From assembly GCA_947683425.1 (NCBI GenBank), contig CANTUQ010000043.1, forward strand, positions 13,093,501 to 13,157,500: 64,000 nucleotides of DNA, in the 5' to 3' direction. Shown piece by piece: positions 22,777 to 35,381 of this stretch. Source of the DNA: Excoecaria cochinchinensis. Taxonomy: Eukaryota > Streptophyta > Magnoliopsida > Malpighiales > Euphorbiaceae. The position numbers were made by a program, and so were the translations under genes. The notes beneath the pieces are model-generated. The model did no database searches, was not told the DNA's origin, and saw only the letters and a list, made by a program, of their open reading frames with translations. Position 1 is the stretch's first letter. The number at the start of each line of letters is the position of its first letter.

Positions 22777-24167
22777 TGTGACGCGCGAGGACCTGATCCA
22801 TTCCTGGAAATTCGCTTTTAGGGCCCGAGAGGGGTTTGCATCTTTTGATCTTGGGCAATCATGAGATATTTTGGACACCTCTTTCCAATAAAACACTGCA
22901 AAGATCATCTAATCCCATGAATTCTTTAGGTACCTTTGAGGTATTTTTGAGTTGCCACCAAATTTACAAGAAATTGAAAAAGTTCGTCTAACCTCGGGGG
23001 TCTAAACTAGAGAAAGATTCGAAACTTTACTCTTATTAATGCATTGGTTAATTATAAATGGGTTTTTAATTTTAACTTTCTATCTCTCTTCTCACACGGT
23101 CATGCATGAAAAATAAAGCGCAAATCAAGCACGAGAGGAAGCGGTAAAGGAAGCAAACCACCAAAAAATAAAGGAAAGATAAAATTGGGACAAAATACAA
23201 TCCCCAAATAAAAATGGTATTAAAATATGGGACAAAAGTACAATCTCCCAAAATAAAATCAAGCAAAAAATAAATAAATAAATCAAATGAATAAACATTC
23301 ATAAATCGGGACATTATTTAGGATAGGAACATTGGTTCCTTCATTTTCACTTTAGAAAATCGAAGAGTTGTTTTTAGTATACTTGGAAAATTTGGGATGA
23401 GTGATCCCATTTTAAGAAAATTAACTCTTCCTTTTAAAGTGAATTTTTATTGGTTGAAATTAGGATATTGGTCCCATTTTATTAGAAAACCCCAATTTAT
23501 TAATATAAACTTTTTGTATTTTTTAATTAACGTGCATAAAAATAAATAAACTTATTACAAATTACATAATAAAAACAAATGAAAGCAAAATAATAATAAT
23601 ACTAAAAATACTAAAAATGCTAAAAAGATAAATTCCACCAAAATGGTGCCTTCACCAAAATGTTATCTTCAAACCTCCATGGGCTCCCACTTGCCATTGA
23701 AAAAACTCACACATAAAAATAAGTATTGAAATAAAAATACAAATAAAAATGATGTTAGTAATAAAAAATGAATTTAAACATATAGCATGTAAAAATGGAA
23801 GAATAAATAAAATAACATGTATCATGTATGACAAATCAATTAAATGACATAATAAAAATAAGTAACTTAACTTATGAACAATTCAACATGCATAAAAATA
23901 TAAATAATAATAATAATAATGATAACAATAATAATAATACTAACAAAAATAAAAAATAATAATAGTAATGATAGTAGTAATAATATATAATAATGATAAT
24001 AATAATACTAATGATGATAATAATCACAATAATGATAATAATAAAACAAAAGTAATTATGATATTAACAATAACAATAAAAATAATAAACAATAACAATA
24101 AAGAAGATGAATAATCAAGCAAGAAAAAATAAAATAAAAAAAAAATAAAACATGTTAAACCATGTAA

Positions 24168-24201
<34 letters not shown>

Positions 24202-25223
24202 TATGAACAAAAGTGATGATAATAATAATAAAAATAACAACAAAAGATGAACAATCAAATAAATATACAAGAATACAATAAAATGTGCTAAAATATTAAA
24301 TCTATGGCTAAATCACATGAACATAAACAAAATAAAATAATAGATCAAAAATCTACGTGGTTGCTAATTAATTATAAATAAAAAAATTATAACAAAAATT
24401 AAATTAAAAATTGAGCCTACAATATTTACCCTCAAATTTTGATGTGATGAATGAAGGTAAATGATCAATTTGCTTGTCTTGATCTAAAAAAATAAAATAT
24501 ATAACAAAATTTTATCCCAATAACAAATAATTAATTTATTTGTCTTAAGGAAGAATTGTAAAAAAAGAAGTAAGAAAATTCACAAGAACAAAAAATTGTT
24601 CTTTTTGTCTCAAGAATTAACTTAAGAAAAAAATTAAAAATACTTGGGAAGCTTGTTCTTGAAGAAGAAGAAAAAAAGAAGAAGAGAGAAAATAAATTTT
24701 TATTAAGAAAAATCCTCCCTAATTCTCTTCCAAAAAAATCAGATTTTTGTTGAATTAAATTAAACCAATTTAATTCCCATAATCACAAAAAACTGAAGAA
24801 TTTTAAAGGTTTAGAAGACAAAACATTTTCAAATTAAATTATACAAAAAAAAATGAGTAAAAACACTCAAAAAATGTCAAAAAACGCCCAAAGGGCTGCT
24901 GGAGGGGCGACAGGGCTGAGCGATGCCCGTCGGCACGCCCGACGGGCGTCGCTCCTGCTCGTCCATCGTGCGCTGCCGGCGTCGCCCACGCGCGCTGCCG
25001 CAGGCTGACACTCGCAATTTTTTTTTTTGTTAAAATACTATAATTTCAAAACTCACTTTTTTATCTTAAAATATTTTTAAAACACATATTTATTTATTTT
25101 TAATAAATCAATTTTGATAAGAAAATCATCACTTCCAACTTTCATTTTTGCCTATAAACGGGCACACTTAATTTTATCATTGGGTAATCCAGATCTAAGC
25201 TGCCTCGGGACCCGGTGTCTACT
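22777..25223 (-). repeat. A 5' LTR (2447 bases)
   Basis: Partner of 11097-13659. Contains shorter AAT tracts, the GC hairpin 24918-24954 and a candidate splice donor at 24428-24429 (minus strand). The outer end is TCTACT where TCTACA is expected, followed by TSD AGTGG. No gene seen. Confidence 0.92.
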
Positions 25224-25236
25224 AGTGGGGTAGAAT

Positions 25237-28200
25237 TATAGTGGCCCAAATACTGGTCTAAAAGTATTTTTGTATAATTTTAGTGTTATTACGACAATCG
25301 CAGTGTCAAATAGTGTAGGGAGTGAGTTTACCACTGTTAAAGTTTAGTGTTTTATGTGCCGGAGGTATAGCGATTCCGGGACGGGTAACCCCCGGGTGGC
25401 TATATAGCGAACTCGACTGCCTGTTTTTAGAATTTTTATTATTTATCGAAAATGATCTGTAGGCTATCAGGAGTCTATTGGTAAAATTTGAGCTGAAAAC
25501 GGAGTTAAATTGACCTCCGAAAGTCATTCTGAAGTTGGCCGCCGGTTCGATTCAATTTGAACCGAGGTTTGACCGAAATTTGACCAAAGGGCTAAAAATG
25601 GTTAGTGGGTCCTAATGGATGTTGTGTGTGTAGAATAAGTGTATGGGATAGTTTTCTGTGAATTTTGACATCTTTAGAGTTGAATTTTACGGCAGAACAA
25701 AAAGTGATTGAATCAGACCGATTTAAGTGAATCAGGACCCAAATAGACTCCGATTGAGCTAAAAATTTGTAGGGAGACTATTTTTGATATTTTAAGAACA
25801 ATGGAAATGGTTGGAAGTGAAAATAATGTGTGGAACATAGAGATCCTTTGAAAAAGTGCAATTGAATCGAAAAACCAAAAGTTTGGTTTAAATCGGTCGG
25901 ACCAGTTTGGTGAAACCGATTTGGTTCAATAGAGGGTATATAAGAAGAGGGTAGGCCGGATTTATCTAGAAAAATCCAGCCAAAACCGCCTCTCTTCTTC
26001 TTCCTCCAAGACGAATTGGTTTCTCTTCCTTTCTCCTCCATTTTCTTCACTTCTCCTCAAATTTCTCCCTAAATTTCAGCTCTATAGATAAATTTTAGCT
26101 CCTCTACAATCCTATAGCAGTTATTGATGTTCATTTGGTGCACAAAAAGTTGGAAAAACCTTATATACAAAGTTTAGGGTGAGTTTTGAGGTATGAGATT
26201 TAAGGGTTTATAATTTGGTTATTTATTCCTATAGGGGTTTTCGAGGGTGTAGAACACGTTTATGATGTTAGATTTCTTATTGGAAGCTTGGTTTTCATGT
26301 TATGAGCTTGTATGTATTCGGCCATGGTAGGTGATTCAAGAGAGGAAGGAGTTTCTCAAGCAAAAGGGAAAGAAAAGGAAGCCTAAAGTGATCTAGAGCT
26401 TGGGATTGAGGTTTGTGGCTACTAAATCTATATTTTTCCTTTGATTAATGTTGGTCTTCAGGTTATGTTTAAGTATAGATATATAGAAATGATGTGTTTA
26501 ATTAAATCTAATGTGATATTCTTGATTAGTGGACTTAATATAGTGTATAAATATGATTAGATGAAATTAAATCAAAGTGGTATGAAAAACCTAAGGTTGG
26601 CCGAATAGTAACTTAAGGTAACTATGAAGATGTAATGGGTTTTAAGGCATGTAATTGATGTTTTTCATGTGTTTAACATATGTAAAGCATGATAGAATGG
26701 TTAAAAGTTTTAAAAGAAATCATAAGGTAGAGATGTTAGTTTGGCCGAAAGGTTTAATGTAAGTATACATGAGATATATGATGAATATTGCCCTTAGTAG
26801 TTATCTGGTAGTGAAATCTAGTCCAGGATATAATTGGCTAGCCATAAGGATTCCACACTGCGGTACGAGTCATGGCAACTCGGTATCGATAGACCAATGA
26901 CGGCTTATTGCAGTACTCAGTGTATTTTCAGTGTTCAGTGTAGTGCAGTGCAGTGAAAATGGTCCTACTGGGATCATTATTTAGTGTAGTGGGTCTGTGG
27001 GGCCCACGTCCCGCATATCCAATCAATAGATTTTCTACCGGGTCCATACTAGGGGCATAATATTAATTATGCGATAAAATGGTTAAAATAGTAATAATAG
27101 TGAAAATGAGTGAAAACTAGACTAAAATGTGATAAATAGAAAGTTTAGGGGTAAAACGGTAATTTTATAAAAAGTTGGTAAAAAGTGAGGAAGTTAGGTA
27201 AAAAGTGTAAGTGTAAGGGTAAAATCATAATTTTGGCAAAATATAAGATTAAAATGGTAAATTAGTAAAAATATGATAAAATAAGGACTAAATTGTAATT
27301 TGGTAGAATTATAAGGTTAAAATGGAATTTATGTATAAAAAGGGTAAAAACGTAGTTAAAAGAGTTAATGAAGGGTGAAAATGGAAAAAGAGAATAAATA
27401 AGGTTAATAGTGTAAATATTGAATAAATAAGGGTATTTTAATAATTATGTGAAAAATAAGGACATAAGTGTAATTTAGATAAAAGATGGGATATATTGGT
27501 ATTTATGTAAATGTGGGGACATAAAGGTAATTAATGCAGAAGATGAGGATGTAAATATAATTAATGAAAAAGTTAGGAACGTAAATGGAAATAAGTGAAA
27601 AGTTCAAGGACTTAAATGTAAAGAATGCCAATTGAAGGATAAATTATAGAATTTGTCTATATAATGTAATTAAGTGATTTAATAAAGAATAATATAATTA
27701 ATTTGAACTAATGAGTAATTTAGTAACAAATATAATAGGTGTAATTATAATATGTATTATGTTAATTAAATAGGAATTTGTTAGGAAATTTATAGATTGG
27801 TAACCACCACTGGACATTCTAATGCTCAACACGTAGTTGTTTTTGATTGCGTGTAGGTATGCCGTAGGTCGGAGTAAGGTATACTTCAGTCAATTTGGGA
27901 GCAAGTGGAGAAGACGAAGTTTAAGTTTATATTTTGTATGTGTTAGTTTTGTAATGGCATGTATATAATTAAGTTGGCAAATTGAGATGGGTTATGTAAT
28001 AGTATTATATATTTATCTGTGTGGATTATTTATTACTGCTCAATGTATATTTTGGGTTTGATATTGGTTGGTGTTATATGATATTATTGTTGTGCCCTTC
28101 CCGGGGTGTGGTTTTTGAAAAGTGCAGGTTTGCGTAGTAAGAAAAACAAGCCGTTGTACTGCCGAAATTTTTGCCAAATGAATAGTAAATAAGACAGTTA

Positions 28201-28399
28201 TAGGTCAATCGGTAATTAAGCATTTAATTGATGTGTTAAGTGAATCATTGAATTTGTAAGTTAAGTGATTTAGAATAACAAGTTTGGAAAAAAAATTACT
28301 CGTATGTTTTCATTATGATTAATTCGACCTTAGCTCGATCATGGTAATCGCATAATATTTCTAAGTCGGCAGTATACGTATAGAGCGTAGGGTGTTACA
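25237..28399 (+). repeat. E1 3' LTR (about 3.16 kb)
   Basis: Starts near TATAGTGGCCC (TGT expected) after the purine-rich end of E1 and ends GGGTGTTACA. Its last 380 bases repeat positions 1-387. No gene. 27060-27790 is strikingly poor in C on the plus strand with many degenerate (A)GGGTAAAAT-like units. A weak hairpin (ACACG ... CGTGT) followed by AGGTATG at about 27832-27860 resembles the second hairpin of the F/C/D module. Confidence 0.88.
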
Positions 28400-28435
28400 C
28401 AATCGTACACTAGCCTCCCTAAAATTTGGGGCAAC
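28400..28435 (+). other. H: end of internal region with polypurine tract
   Basis: AAAATTTGGGGCAAC at 28421-28435 directly precedes a TGTAGACACCGGG LTR start, as in I (38762-38775). Everything upstream of H has been displaced by E1 or lies outside the window. Confidence 0.75.
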
Positions 28436-29709
28436 TGTAGACACCGGGTTCCGAGGTACCCTAGATTAGAGGTTATCTAGTGATGAAGAGTTGTCTATGA
28501 CACGAATGGAAGAACGGAAGTGCTTGGTCTTGATCTTTGACTCTAATATTTTCAGTGATTTTTCTCTCTCTTAGCTTGTCGCTCTTTTTAGAGCTAAAAT
28601 GATGGCCTTAAATGCAAAATTTTGAGTTTTTGTTGACAGGCAACCGTCTGTCGATGAGTGATGGTCGTTGGTCTTCGCTGATGTCTGCCTATGGTGTCTG
28701 GCGCCCGTTGGTGTTATTTTTGTAAATCTTCAGACATGCCTTCGACTGACGCCCGTCTGTCATCATATCGACCCGTCTATGGCATCTACTGCCCATCGAT
28801 GGCATTTTTGTAATAAGGGCAAGAGTATATTTGATAGACGTCCGTCTGTAAGGAGAGGGGCTGCCCATCTGTCTTCACTTTTGCAGAATTCTGTAAAATT
28901 CTCAATGCAACAGAAAAGAAGGGATAAGCTTGATCTCTCCCCCTGATTCTAGCCACACTAGGATCCCAAAGTTGAAGCTTTGCCCCAAATAAAAAGGGAA
29001 ACCCTAGCCTTGAAAATTTGGGTATAAAAGGAAAGAAAAAAAAGGAAAACCAAAGAGGGGGACGACACAACAGGGAAACCAAAAAAAAAAAAGAAAAGAG
29101 AAAAAGGAAAAAGAGGGAAAAGAAGAAAGAGGCGGCACCGGCCACCTCCGATGGTGAACAACGACGCACAAAGCAGTGAACCACCTCAGGAGGCGAGACA
29201 GTTCGTCCACCACCCTCCGGTAACTCCTGTCGGCCACAGAGGAACAAATCGGCAACAGTTGAGGTGATATGATTCAGCGCCATTTTTGGCCATCTTCGAC
29301 GTTCAATGGCGACACGACCAGCGACGAAAGACTCCTGGCGGTGAGACGTGTCAACCGGTACCGGCTGTTCCTCCCCATTCGCCGGCAATCGGGAGATCGA
29401 AAGAGGCAAGGCGCTACTATCCGGTGCCATTTTCGGCAAGCCACGGCATCAGACAGCGGCACCACCGGATTCCTGAAGGCGACATACGTTGGCTGCTACC
29501 CTCCATTCCTCACTCACCGGTGGTTGTCAGATCGGCATTGAAGGACCAGCGGCAATTCGGTGTAGATCCTAGTCAAACGGCAGAGCTTTGGGGTGCTTGA
29601 CCATCGGCGGGGGACTCCTGGCACTCCGATCTTCCCTCCTACAGGGGCGGTGTCATCAATGGCAGATCTCTGGCACGGCTCAAACAAGAAAATTCGGTGA
29701 GTGCTATTT

Positions 29710-29710
29710 C

Positions 29711-29759
<49 letters not shown>

Positions 29760-29875
29760 GTTGTTGTTGTTGTTGTTGTAATTATAATTATTATTATTAT
29801 TATTATTATTATGGTTGTTGTTATTGTTGTTGTTGGATATTATTATTGTTCTTGTTATTATTATTATAATTATGT
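29710..29875. repeat. (TTA)n/(TTG)n microsatellite in LTR H
   Basis: TTA units, then TTG units, then TTA again. It produces spurious poly-Ile and poly-Tyr ORFs. Confidence 0.95.
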
Positions 29876-30533
29876 CATTTATGTCTTATATTTGTTAATT
29901 CTGTCAGTTTATTCTATTTCTATTGATCAATTATTTTTCCAATTTATTCAATTCATTTATTTTTTTCATTTATCATTTTGTTTAATTTAATCCATTACTG
30001 CCCAATATCGTTCTTTGTCAAGACCATGACCGCAACCGCGAGGAGCATGCGGTTCGCCTTTGGGTTAGGCGAAGCATTGTCGAGGTGAATAGTTAAGATT
30101 TATTTATTATTCGTTTATTTAGAGCATGTATAATTATTATTTCGTTTTCTTTTATTTCCTTTGAGGTCTGTAATAATAAAGACTTTTCAACTGCATCAAA
30201 AAGAACCACGACACAAAATATCTATACTAATTAAATGAATCTTTACTAATTAATAAAACTGGACCAATGTCTTGGTTTTCACCATAAAACTCACACTTGA
30301 GTTTATGACCTTTCCTCATAAGATTATCTTTTTTATAATAATTGCATGTGGGAACCAATGTTCCCATCTAAACAAATACCCTGATTTATATATGTATTTT
30401 ATTTCCTCTTTATTATGGACTTTGTATTTATTTTTGGAACAATTGTAATTTTATTATTTATCACCTTATTTATTGCTTTTCTATATGCTTGTAATGTGCT
30501 TTAATTTACTTGCATGGTATCAATAAGAGTGAG

Positions 30534-33081
30534 TGTAGACACTGGGTCCTGAGTAGCCGTAGATCGAAGTTACCCAATCATGACAATTGCCTTCATAGGC
30601 TAAAAAGATTAAAAGTGATGATTTGCTCGTCAAATTTGCATTTTAGAGTGAAAAATTGAAAAATAATAAAAAATATTTTAAAAATTAGTTTTGAAAAATG
30701 GGGGCTTGAAATTACAATATTTTTAGTTAAATTTTAAAAAACAAATTCGGCGAGTGTCGGGCGCGGCAGCGGGCGCCAGCGCGCACCGCGCGCGCGACGC
30801 CCGTCCCTCAATAGCGACGGGCGTCCCTCCTTTCCTGGTCGTCGCTGAAGGGTCTGATGTGCTCTTTTCCGATTTTTCACCCCAAAAAACGCATTTTTTC
30901 ACCCTAAATGAAGGTTTTTGAATCCAAATTAAATTCTAAGATATTTTTTTAGGTAATTAATTAATAAAACTTGATTTTATCATTAAAAATAAAGGAATTT
31001 GTGTTAAAATAAAATTCTTTTCCTTAGTTAAATTAGGACAACATTTTTGATATCTTATAAATATTTTAGGATGAAAACCTAAAAGGGAGAGCCTCCATAA
31101 TTATTTCTTTTCACCAAAATTTCAGATTTCCTCTCTTCTTCTTTGATTTTTCTTCCAAAAATTTCAGAATTCTTCTTTCAATTAACAAGGATTGATAGAG
31201 ATTGAAAAATTGATTTTCAATTCTTGATTATTCCAAATTAATTTCTTTGTTTTCTCCATAAACATAAGAGATTAATTTTCACTTTCAAAATCAGTTTTTT
31301 ATTGATTCTTAAGCAATTAATTTTGTTGCTAAATTATTTTTTTCAAGCCTATTTTTATTAGAATAAAATTCCAACATTTATCATATTCAACTCTAAATTT
31401 TTGAAAGTCACAAACAAAGGAAATCAAATCATCTTTTACCTTCATCGAATCCGACTCTGAGGGTAAATATTCTGGGCTTGATTTTTATTTACTTTTATTT
31501 TGTTTATATTTAATTTATTCGTGTATATTTTATTGTTTTTATTAATTTACTTATTGTTTCCATTTATTTGTTTATTCTATTATTGTTATGTTTGTTTTAT
31601 TTAATATGTTTATATATGATTTTTTTTATTCATGTAAATTTTGATTTCCTATTAATTCCTAACATGTAATAATTTATTTTATTTTGATTCATCATTATTT
31701 TTCAGTATGTAATTAATTAATTAATTTTGATTAATCTTTTTGCCATATAAATGGTTTATGTTAATTGTGATAATAGTAATTAATCATGTCATTGTTTTAA
31801 TTATTTTTATCATTCTTCTATTCATTATCTTTTTATCATTGTTACATGTTATATTTATTGCTTATTCAATTTATTGTTTATTTTCATTATTTTTCATTAT
31901 GTTCATAATTTTCATGTATTATTTCATTAACATGTTATATTTTATTCTAATCACATCATTTATTTAATTTGTCATAAAAATGCATTTTTCACATTTATTT
32001 TAATTGTTAACATATTAATTCAATTGTCATTTTGATATCATGCTATTTTATCTTATTTTATTCCATTTTATCTTTTATTGTTGATTTAATTGATTTAATT
32101 ACTAACATTATTTTGTTTATATTTTGTTTTTATGTCAAAACTCATTTTTTTGCTTGGGCATTTTTTGCGAGCGCACGGGGGATCCAGAATGGCTCGTTTG
32201 GATTATATGTTTATTTTCTTTATTTGTAATATTTTATTTATTTGGTTTTTTTATTTTTATCTAATAATTTTCTTATAAAATTGTTTATTTAGATCCGCTA
32301 GAAAGAAAATAATGTTTTTTATTAATTAAATTGGTATTTTTTCCTAAATAAAAATGGGACCAATATCTCAATTTTCTCCATCCAAAATCATCACATAAAA
32401 ATTGTTTTATAATAAATATGCATGCGAGGACCAATATCCTCATCATTAATAAATATCCCGATTTATGTATGGTTTGTACTTTATTTACAATGGGGATTGT
32501 ATTCCGCCCTTAGTTTTGTTGTATTTTATTTTCATGTACTTTATTTTATTTACCCTTTTATTTATCGCTTTCCTTAAATGATCAAACTTGCACTCTAATT
32601 ATTGCATCGAAATGTATGAGAAAAGGGATGAAAACTTAAATTCAAAACTTAATTATAAAATAACCTAGGTATGAATAAATGAGAAGTCCTGAACCATCTC
32701 TGGTCTTTGGGCTCAACGAGGCGAGAGGACCATTTCGATGTTTCATTGGAATGGGATCTCCAAGATACCTCTTGTGTCCCACCAAAAGACTTAAATTTAC
32801 AATTCTAGGCTCTATAGGGTTAGAGCGTCATTCCAATATTCTATTAGGGTGAATGCCTCCAAGACCCCTTTGGTTTGCCCAAAATGGATAAGATGCGCCG
32901 TCTTAGGCTAACTGAGGCGAGATAAACTTTTTCAATGTTTTATTGGGTGGCGACATCAAGAAACCTCCTTGTTGCCCAAAATAGGCGCCCTTGTACATAC
33001 CTTACAAGTTTTCATAAACCTCTCCCGAAAACCCTAAGAGCGGGCCTTCAGGGCATCCTGCGGGGTTCGGCGCGCGTCACA
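30534..33081 (+). repeat. I 5' LTR (2548 bases)
   Basis: TGTAGACACTGGG to GCGCGTCACA. AT-rich, no gene; the small ORFs (31740-32229) recur in the 3' LTR and are low-complexity. A GC island at 30755-30850 includes a 10-base-pair hairpin GACGCCCGTC/GACGGGCGTC (30796-30825). A candidate splice donor GGTAAATATT is at 31462. Confidence 0.93.
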
Positions 33082-33082
33082 G

Positions 33083-33102
33083 TGGCGACTCCGCTGGGGA
33101 CC
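33083..33102 (+). other. I primer binding site (tRNA-Arg type)
   Basis: TGGCGACTCCGCTGGGGACC, one base after the LTR. This is the primer type reported for Ogre elements. Confidence 0.85.
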
Positions 33103-33842
33103 TCTCAGTGGCTTCGATTTGAAAGTACCTTGGTTAAAATTTATAATTGAGTTTTAATTTAAAATTTTTATCCCTTTTCGAAATTGCATATCATATCATT
33201 AGAGCCTTAGATCTATGCTAGTTTGGTCCCTTTATTAGCCCGGTGCGTTCCCGAAGCACAACTCTACGTTCACTTAATGTAGGAAAGTGTTAAGGATAAT
33301 CACCAGCCCAAGCCTTGTACCATCAAGGTATATCAAATGGTGATCCGATCGGTCATTACGCTCGTGATGAGCTAGACCCATTGGCAGGGACCATGGTTGG
33401 GTAACCCCAAAATATCATCACCCATGACCAAAGCCCATGTAATGGCAATAGATACTTTCCCTAGGTGACATGTACCTTAATACAATGCTTGTTATGTGGG
33501 CCATTATATATTGAACAAATTCAACCCAATTAAATGGGCTTTTATCAAAGGCTTTCATGCCCTGATGGGCCCATCTTAATTTAGTTGAAATGTTTAAATA
33601 CATAAAGGCCAAAATCCATATGTATGCGCAGTAGATAAGAGATGTTATGATGCCGATTTTCCACCGAGCACCATACGAATCCATTGGGTTCCCCGCTAAC
33701 CCATCGATCAAGCCCACCTAGGAAAGATACCACATTACCTCGTGTGTGGGAGTAATAAGGTTGGAAGGATCTATTTGCTTGCATGTGATTGTAAATATTG
33801 CATAACTCACTATCATGCATTGTATATGTCAATCATGCATCA

Positions 33843-33866
33843 TTCTAACAATCTAATTTTTTCAGC
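33843..33866 (+). promoter_or_regulatory. Predicted leader-intron acceptor of I
   Basis: TTCTAAC, an AT/T-rich tract and TTTTTTCAG precede CCATCATAGATTC. With the donor at 31463 this predicts a 2403-base intron that removes the end of the LTR and the primer site. The gag ATG at 33991 is 125 bases into the next exon. 33103-33842 holds only leader sequence that is conserved in A (22160-22700) and K (55690-55960). Confidence 0.55.
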
Positions 33867-33990
33867 CATCATAGATTCATCTAAGTGGACAAGAGGTTCT
33901 GACGGTCGACTAGTAAGGTCAAATCCGCTTTTTGAGTTGCCGAAATTGGTGCCCAACTGGGAGTCTGTGTTACTCTCTCTAGAACCACCA

Positions 33991-35381
33991 ATGGCAGAAG
34001 AAACTGGAGCTTTGACCACTCAAGACCTAGCTAGGAGGCTAGAAGATTTTGAGCATAGAATGATGGATATGATGGGCGCTATGGCTGAAAGGATTGCCCA
34101 TCCACCTGCTGCCCTACAAGCACCTGCTGCTCTACAGCCACAGGCAGCCCCTCCTCGGGGGCAAGCCGAACCACCTGCTGGTGGGGAAGCTCCCTTCGTT
34201 TGAGTTGTTGCTTGCCAACCCAACAATGATCACAGAGCTGCCGCACCCATCGAGCCAAGAGGGGAAATGATTCATAATCCCAACGATGATTTTCTGATGG
34301 AGGAGTAAGACGAAGAGCCAATAGTCCACCATGCTGTGAGGCCCAGGACACCCAGGGGGGAAGATGAAGCCTTAAGGGGGATGAGGCAACAAATTGAGGC
34401 AATGCATGCTGTCAGATGAAAAGGGGGTCAACCCAGAAGACAGAGATCAGGGGGATGAAGAGCTGCTGCCCCAAAGATTCAAGATGCCCGAGCTACCGAA
34501 ATTTGATGGCACCTCTGACCCATCCGCCCACGTCAAGCAGTACACCTTGGTCATGAAAGGCACAGGGTTGAGTAAAAAGCAGAAGGTGGAATATTTCTGC
34601 CTTAGTCTGGTGGGTCCGGCAGTTGACTGGTACCACGGGTTAGATAGGAGGTCCAAGGAGGACTGGGACCTTTTAACCGAAGAGTTCATGAAGCAATACG
34701 ACTGCAGCACCAGGATAGAGGCCACCCCAAAAGACCTTGAGGTCTTACAGCAACAGAGCGATGAATCATTCCATGAGTACCTCACCAGATGGAGGAATAG
34801 GGTCATGGAGATGAAGAGGAAGCCTGACACCGCTGACCAGATCAGGTTATTCATCAGAAACTCCTGCCCTTATTTAAGGGATTTGCTTAGCTTTAAGGGG
34901 CTCAAGGACTGGGAGTCGCTCAAGGATATCACTGTAGAGGCTGAGGCGTCTTACCTAGCAAAGAAAGCAAGCCAAAATAACTTTGCTGGGAAAGGCTATG
35001 GGAACCAGTCGGATTCAAATCAGGAGGTGCCGGGGGCAGCAATAACAGAAATGGCAAGACAGTCGAAGTGCCAGCCACTGGAGTTGGGCAGCGCCAGAGA
35101 ACTACTCTAACTTAGGCTGCTCTCTGTCCTGGGTGCTGGAGAGGATGATGAAAGAGGGCAAGTTGCAACCTTTAGCGCCTAGACCGACTATGAATCAAGG
35201 GCATCAAGGGCACAGAGAAGACCAGTACTGCGCCTACCACCAGCACACCAGCCACCTGACGAATTACTGCCGAACATTGAGAAATAAGATCCAAGATCTC
35301 ATTGACACCAATCAGATCACGGATCCTGAGAGGAGAGAAAAGAAGAAAAAGGTAGGTTACAACGCGGTCCCTCCACCATGA
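33991..35381 (+). pseudogene. I gag (two frame breaks)
   Basis: ATG 33991 opens MAEETGALTTQDLARRLEDFEHRMMDMMGAM, a helical N-terminus, then an Ala/Pro-rich spacer. TGA at 34201 (CGA expected) and another stop at about 34306 interrupt it; frame changes near 34415. The capsid reads from about 34435: LPQRFKMPELPKFDGTSDPSAHVKQY, VGPAVDWYHGLDRRS, LTEEFMKQYDCST and SFHEYLTRWRNRV, the Retrotrans_gag signature of Tat elements. The C-terminal part is in another frame (35133-35381) with the atypical knuckle YCAYHQHTSHLTNYC, then RTLRNKIQDLID. The protein would package element RNA. It is the only coding region of I. Confidence 0.88.

Larger units (their letters stand above)
11097..25223 (-). mobile_element. 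A: Tat/Ogre-like Ty3/gypsy element, internally decayed
   Basis: Bounded by two LTRs of about 2.5 kb with the 5-base target duplication AGTGG at 11092-11096 and 25224-25228. It lies on the minus strand: 5' LTR 25223-22777, primer site, leader, gag, pol fragments, 3' UTR, 3' LTR 13659-11097. The primer site is the tRNA-Arg-like TGGCGACTCC type used by the Ogre/Tat group. Protease, most of RT and both RNase H domains are missing. It sits in the polypurine tract of E1 and is itself interrupted by solo LTR C. LTR ends are TGTAGACA-type and GTCACA-type on the element strand. Confidence 0.9.
1..28399 (+). mobile_element. E1: Ty3/gypsy chromovirus (Tekay/Del-like), nested host element
   Basis: Long LTR retrotransposon whose 5' LTR begins left of the window. 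Order on the plus strand: end of the 5' LTR (1-387), primer site (395-406), gag (from 528), protease, reverse transcriptase, RNase H, integrase, chromodomain (ends 11073), polypurine tract, 3' LTR (25237-28399). It is broken by two insertions, G/F (1504-7495) and A/C (11097-25223). The domain order PR-RT-RH-IN-chromodomain and the initiator-Met primer motif are those of plant chromoviruses. Every coding domain has stops or frameshifts, so it is dead. The left TSD lies outside the window; the 5 bases after the right end are CAATC. Confidence 0.9.

Noticed and set aside
28786..29439. 217-codon minus-strand ORF in LTR H
   Set aside because: Crosses purine-rich low-complexity and the GC-rich LTR segment; no recognisable domain. 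The segment itself is kept as a finding.
34020..34402. Minus-strand ORFs opposite the gag of I
   Set aside because: Antisense shadows of the Ala/Pro-rich gag spacer.
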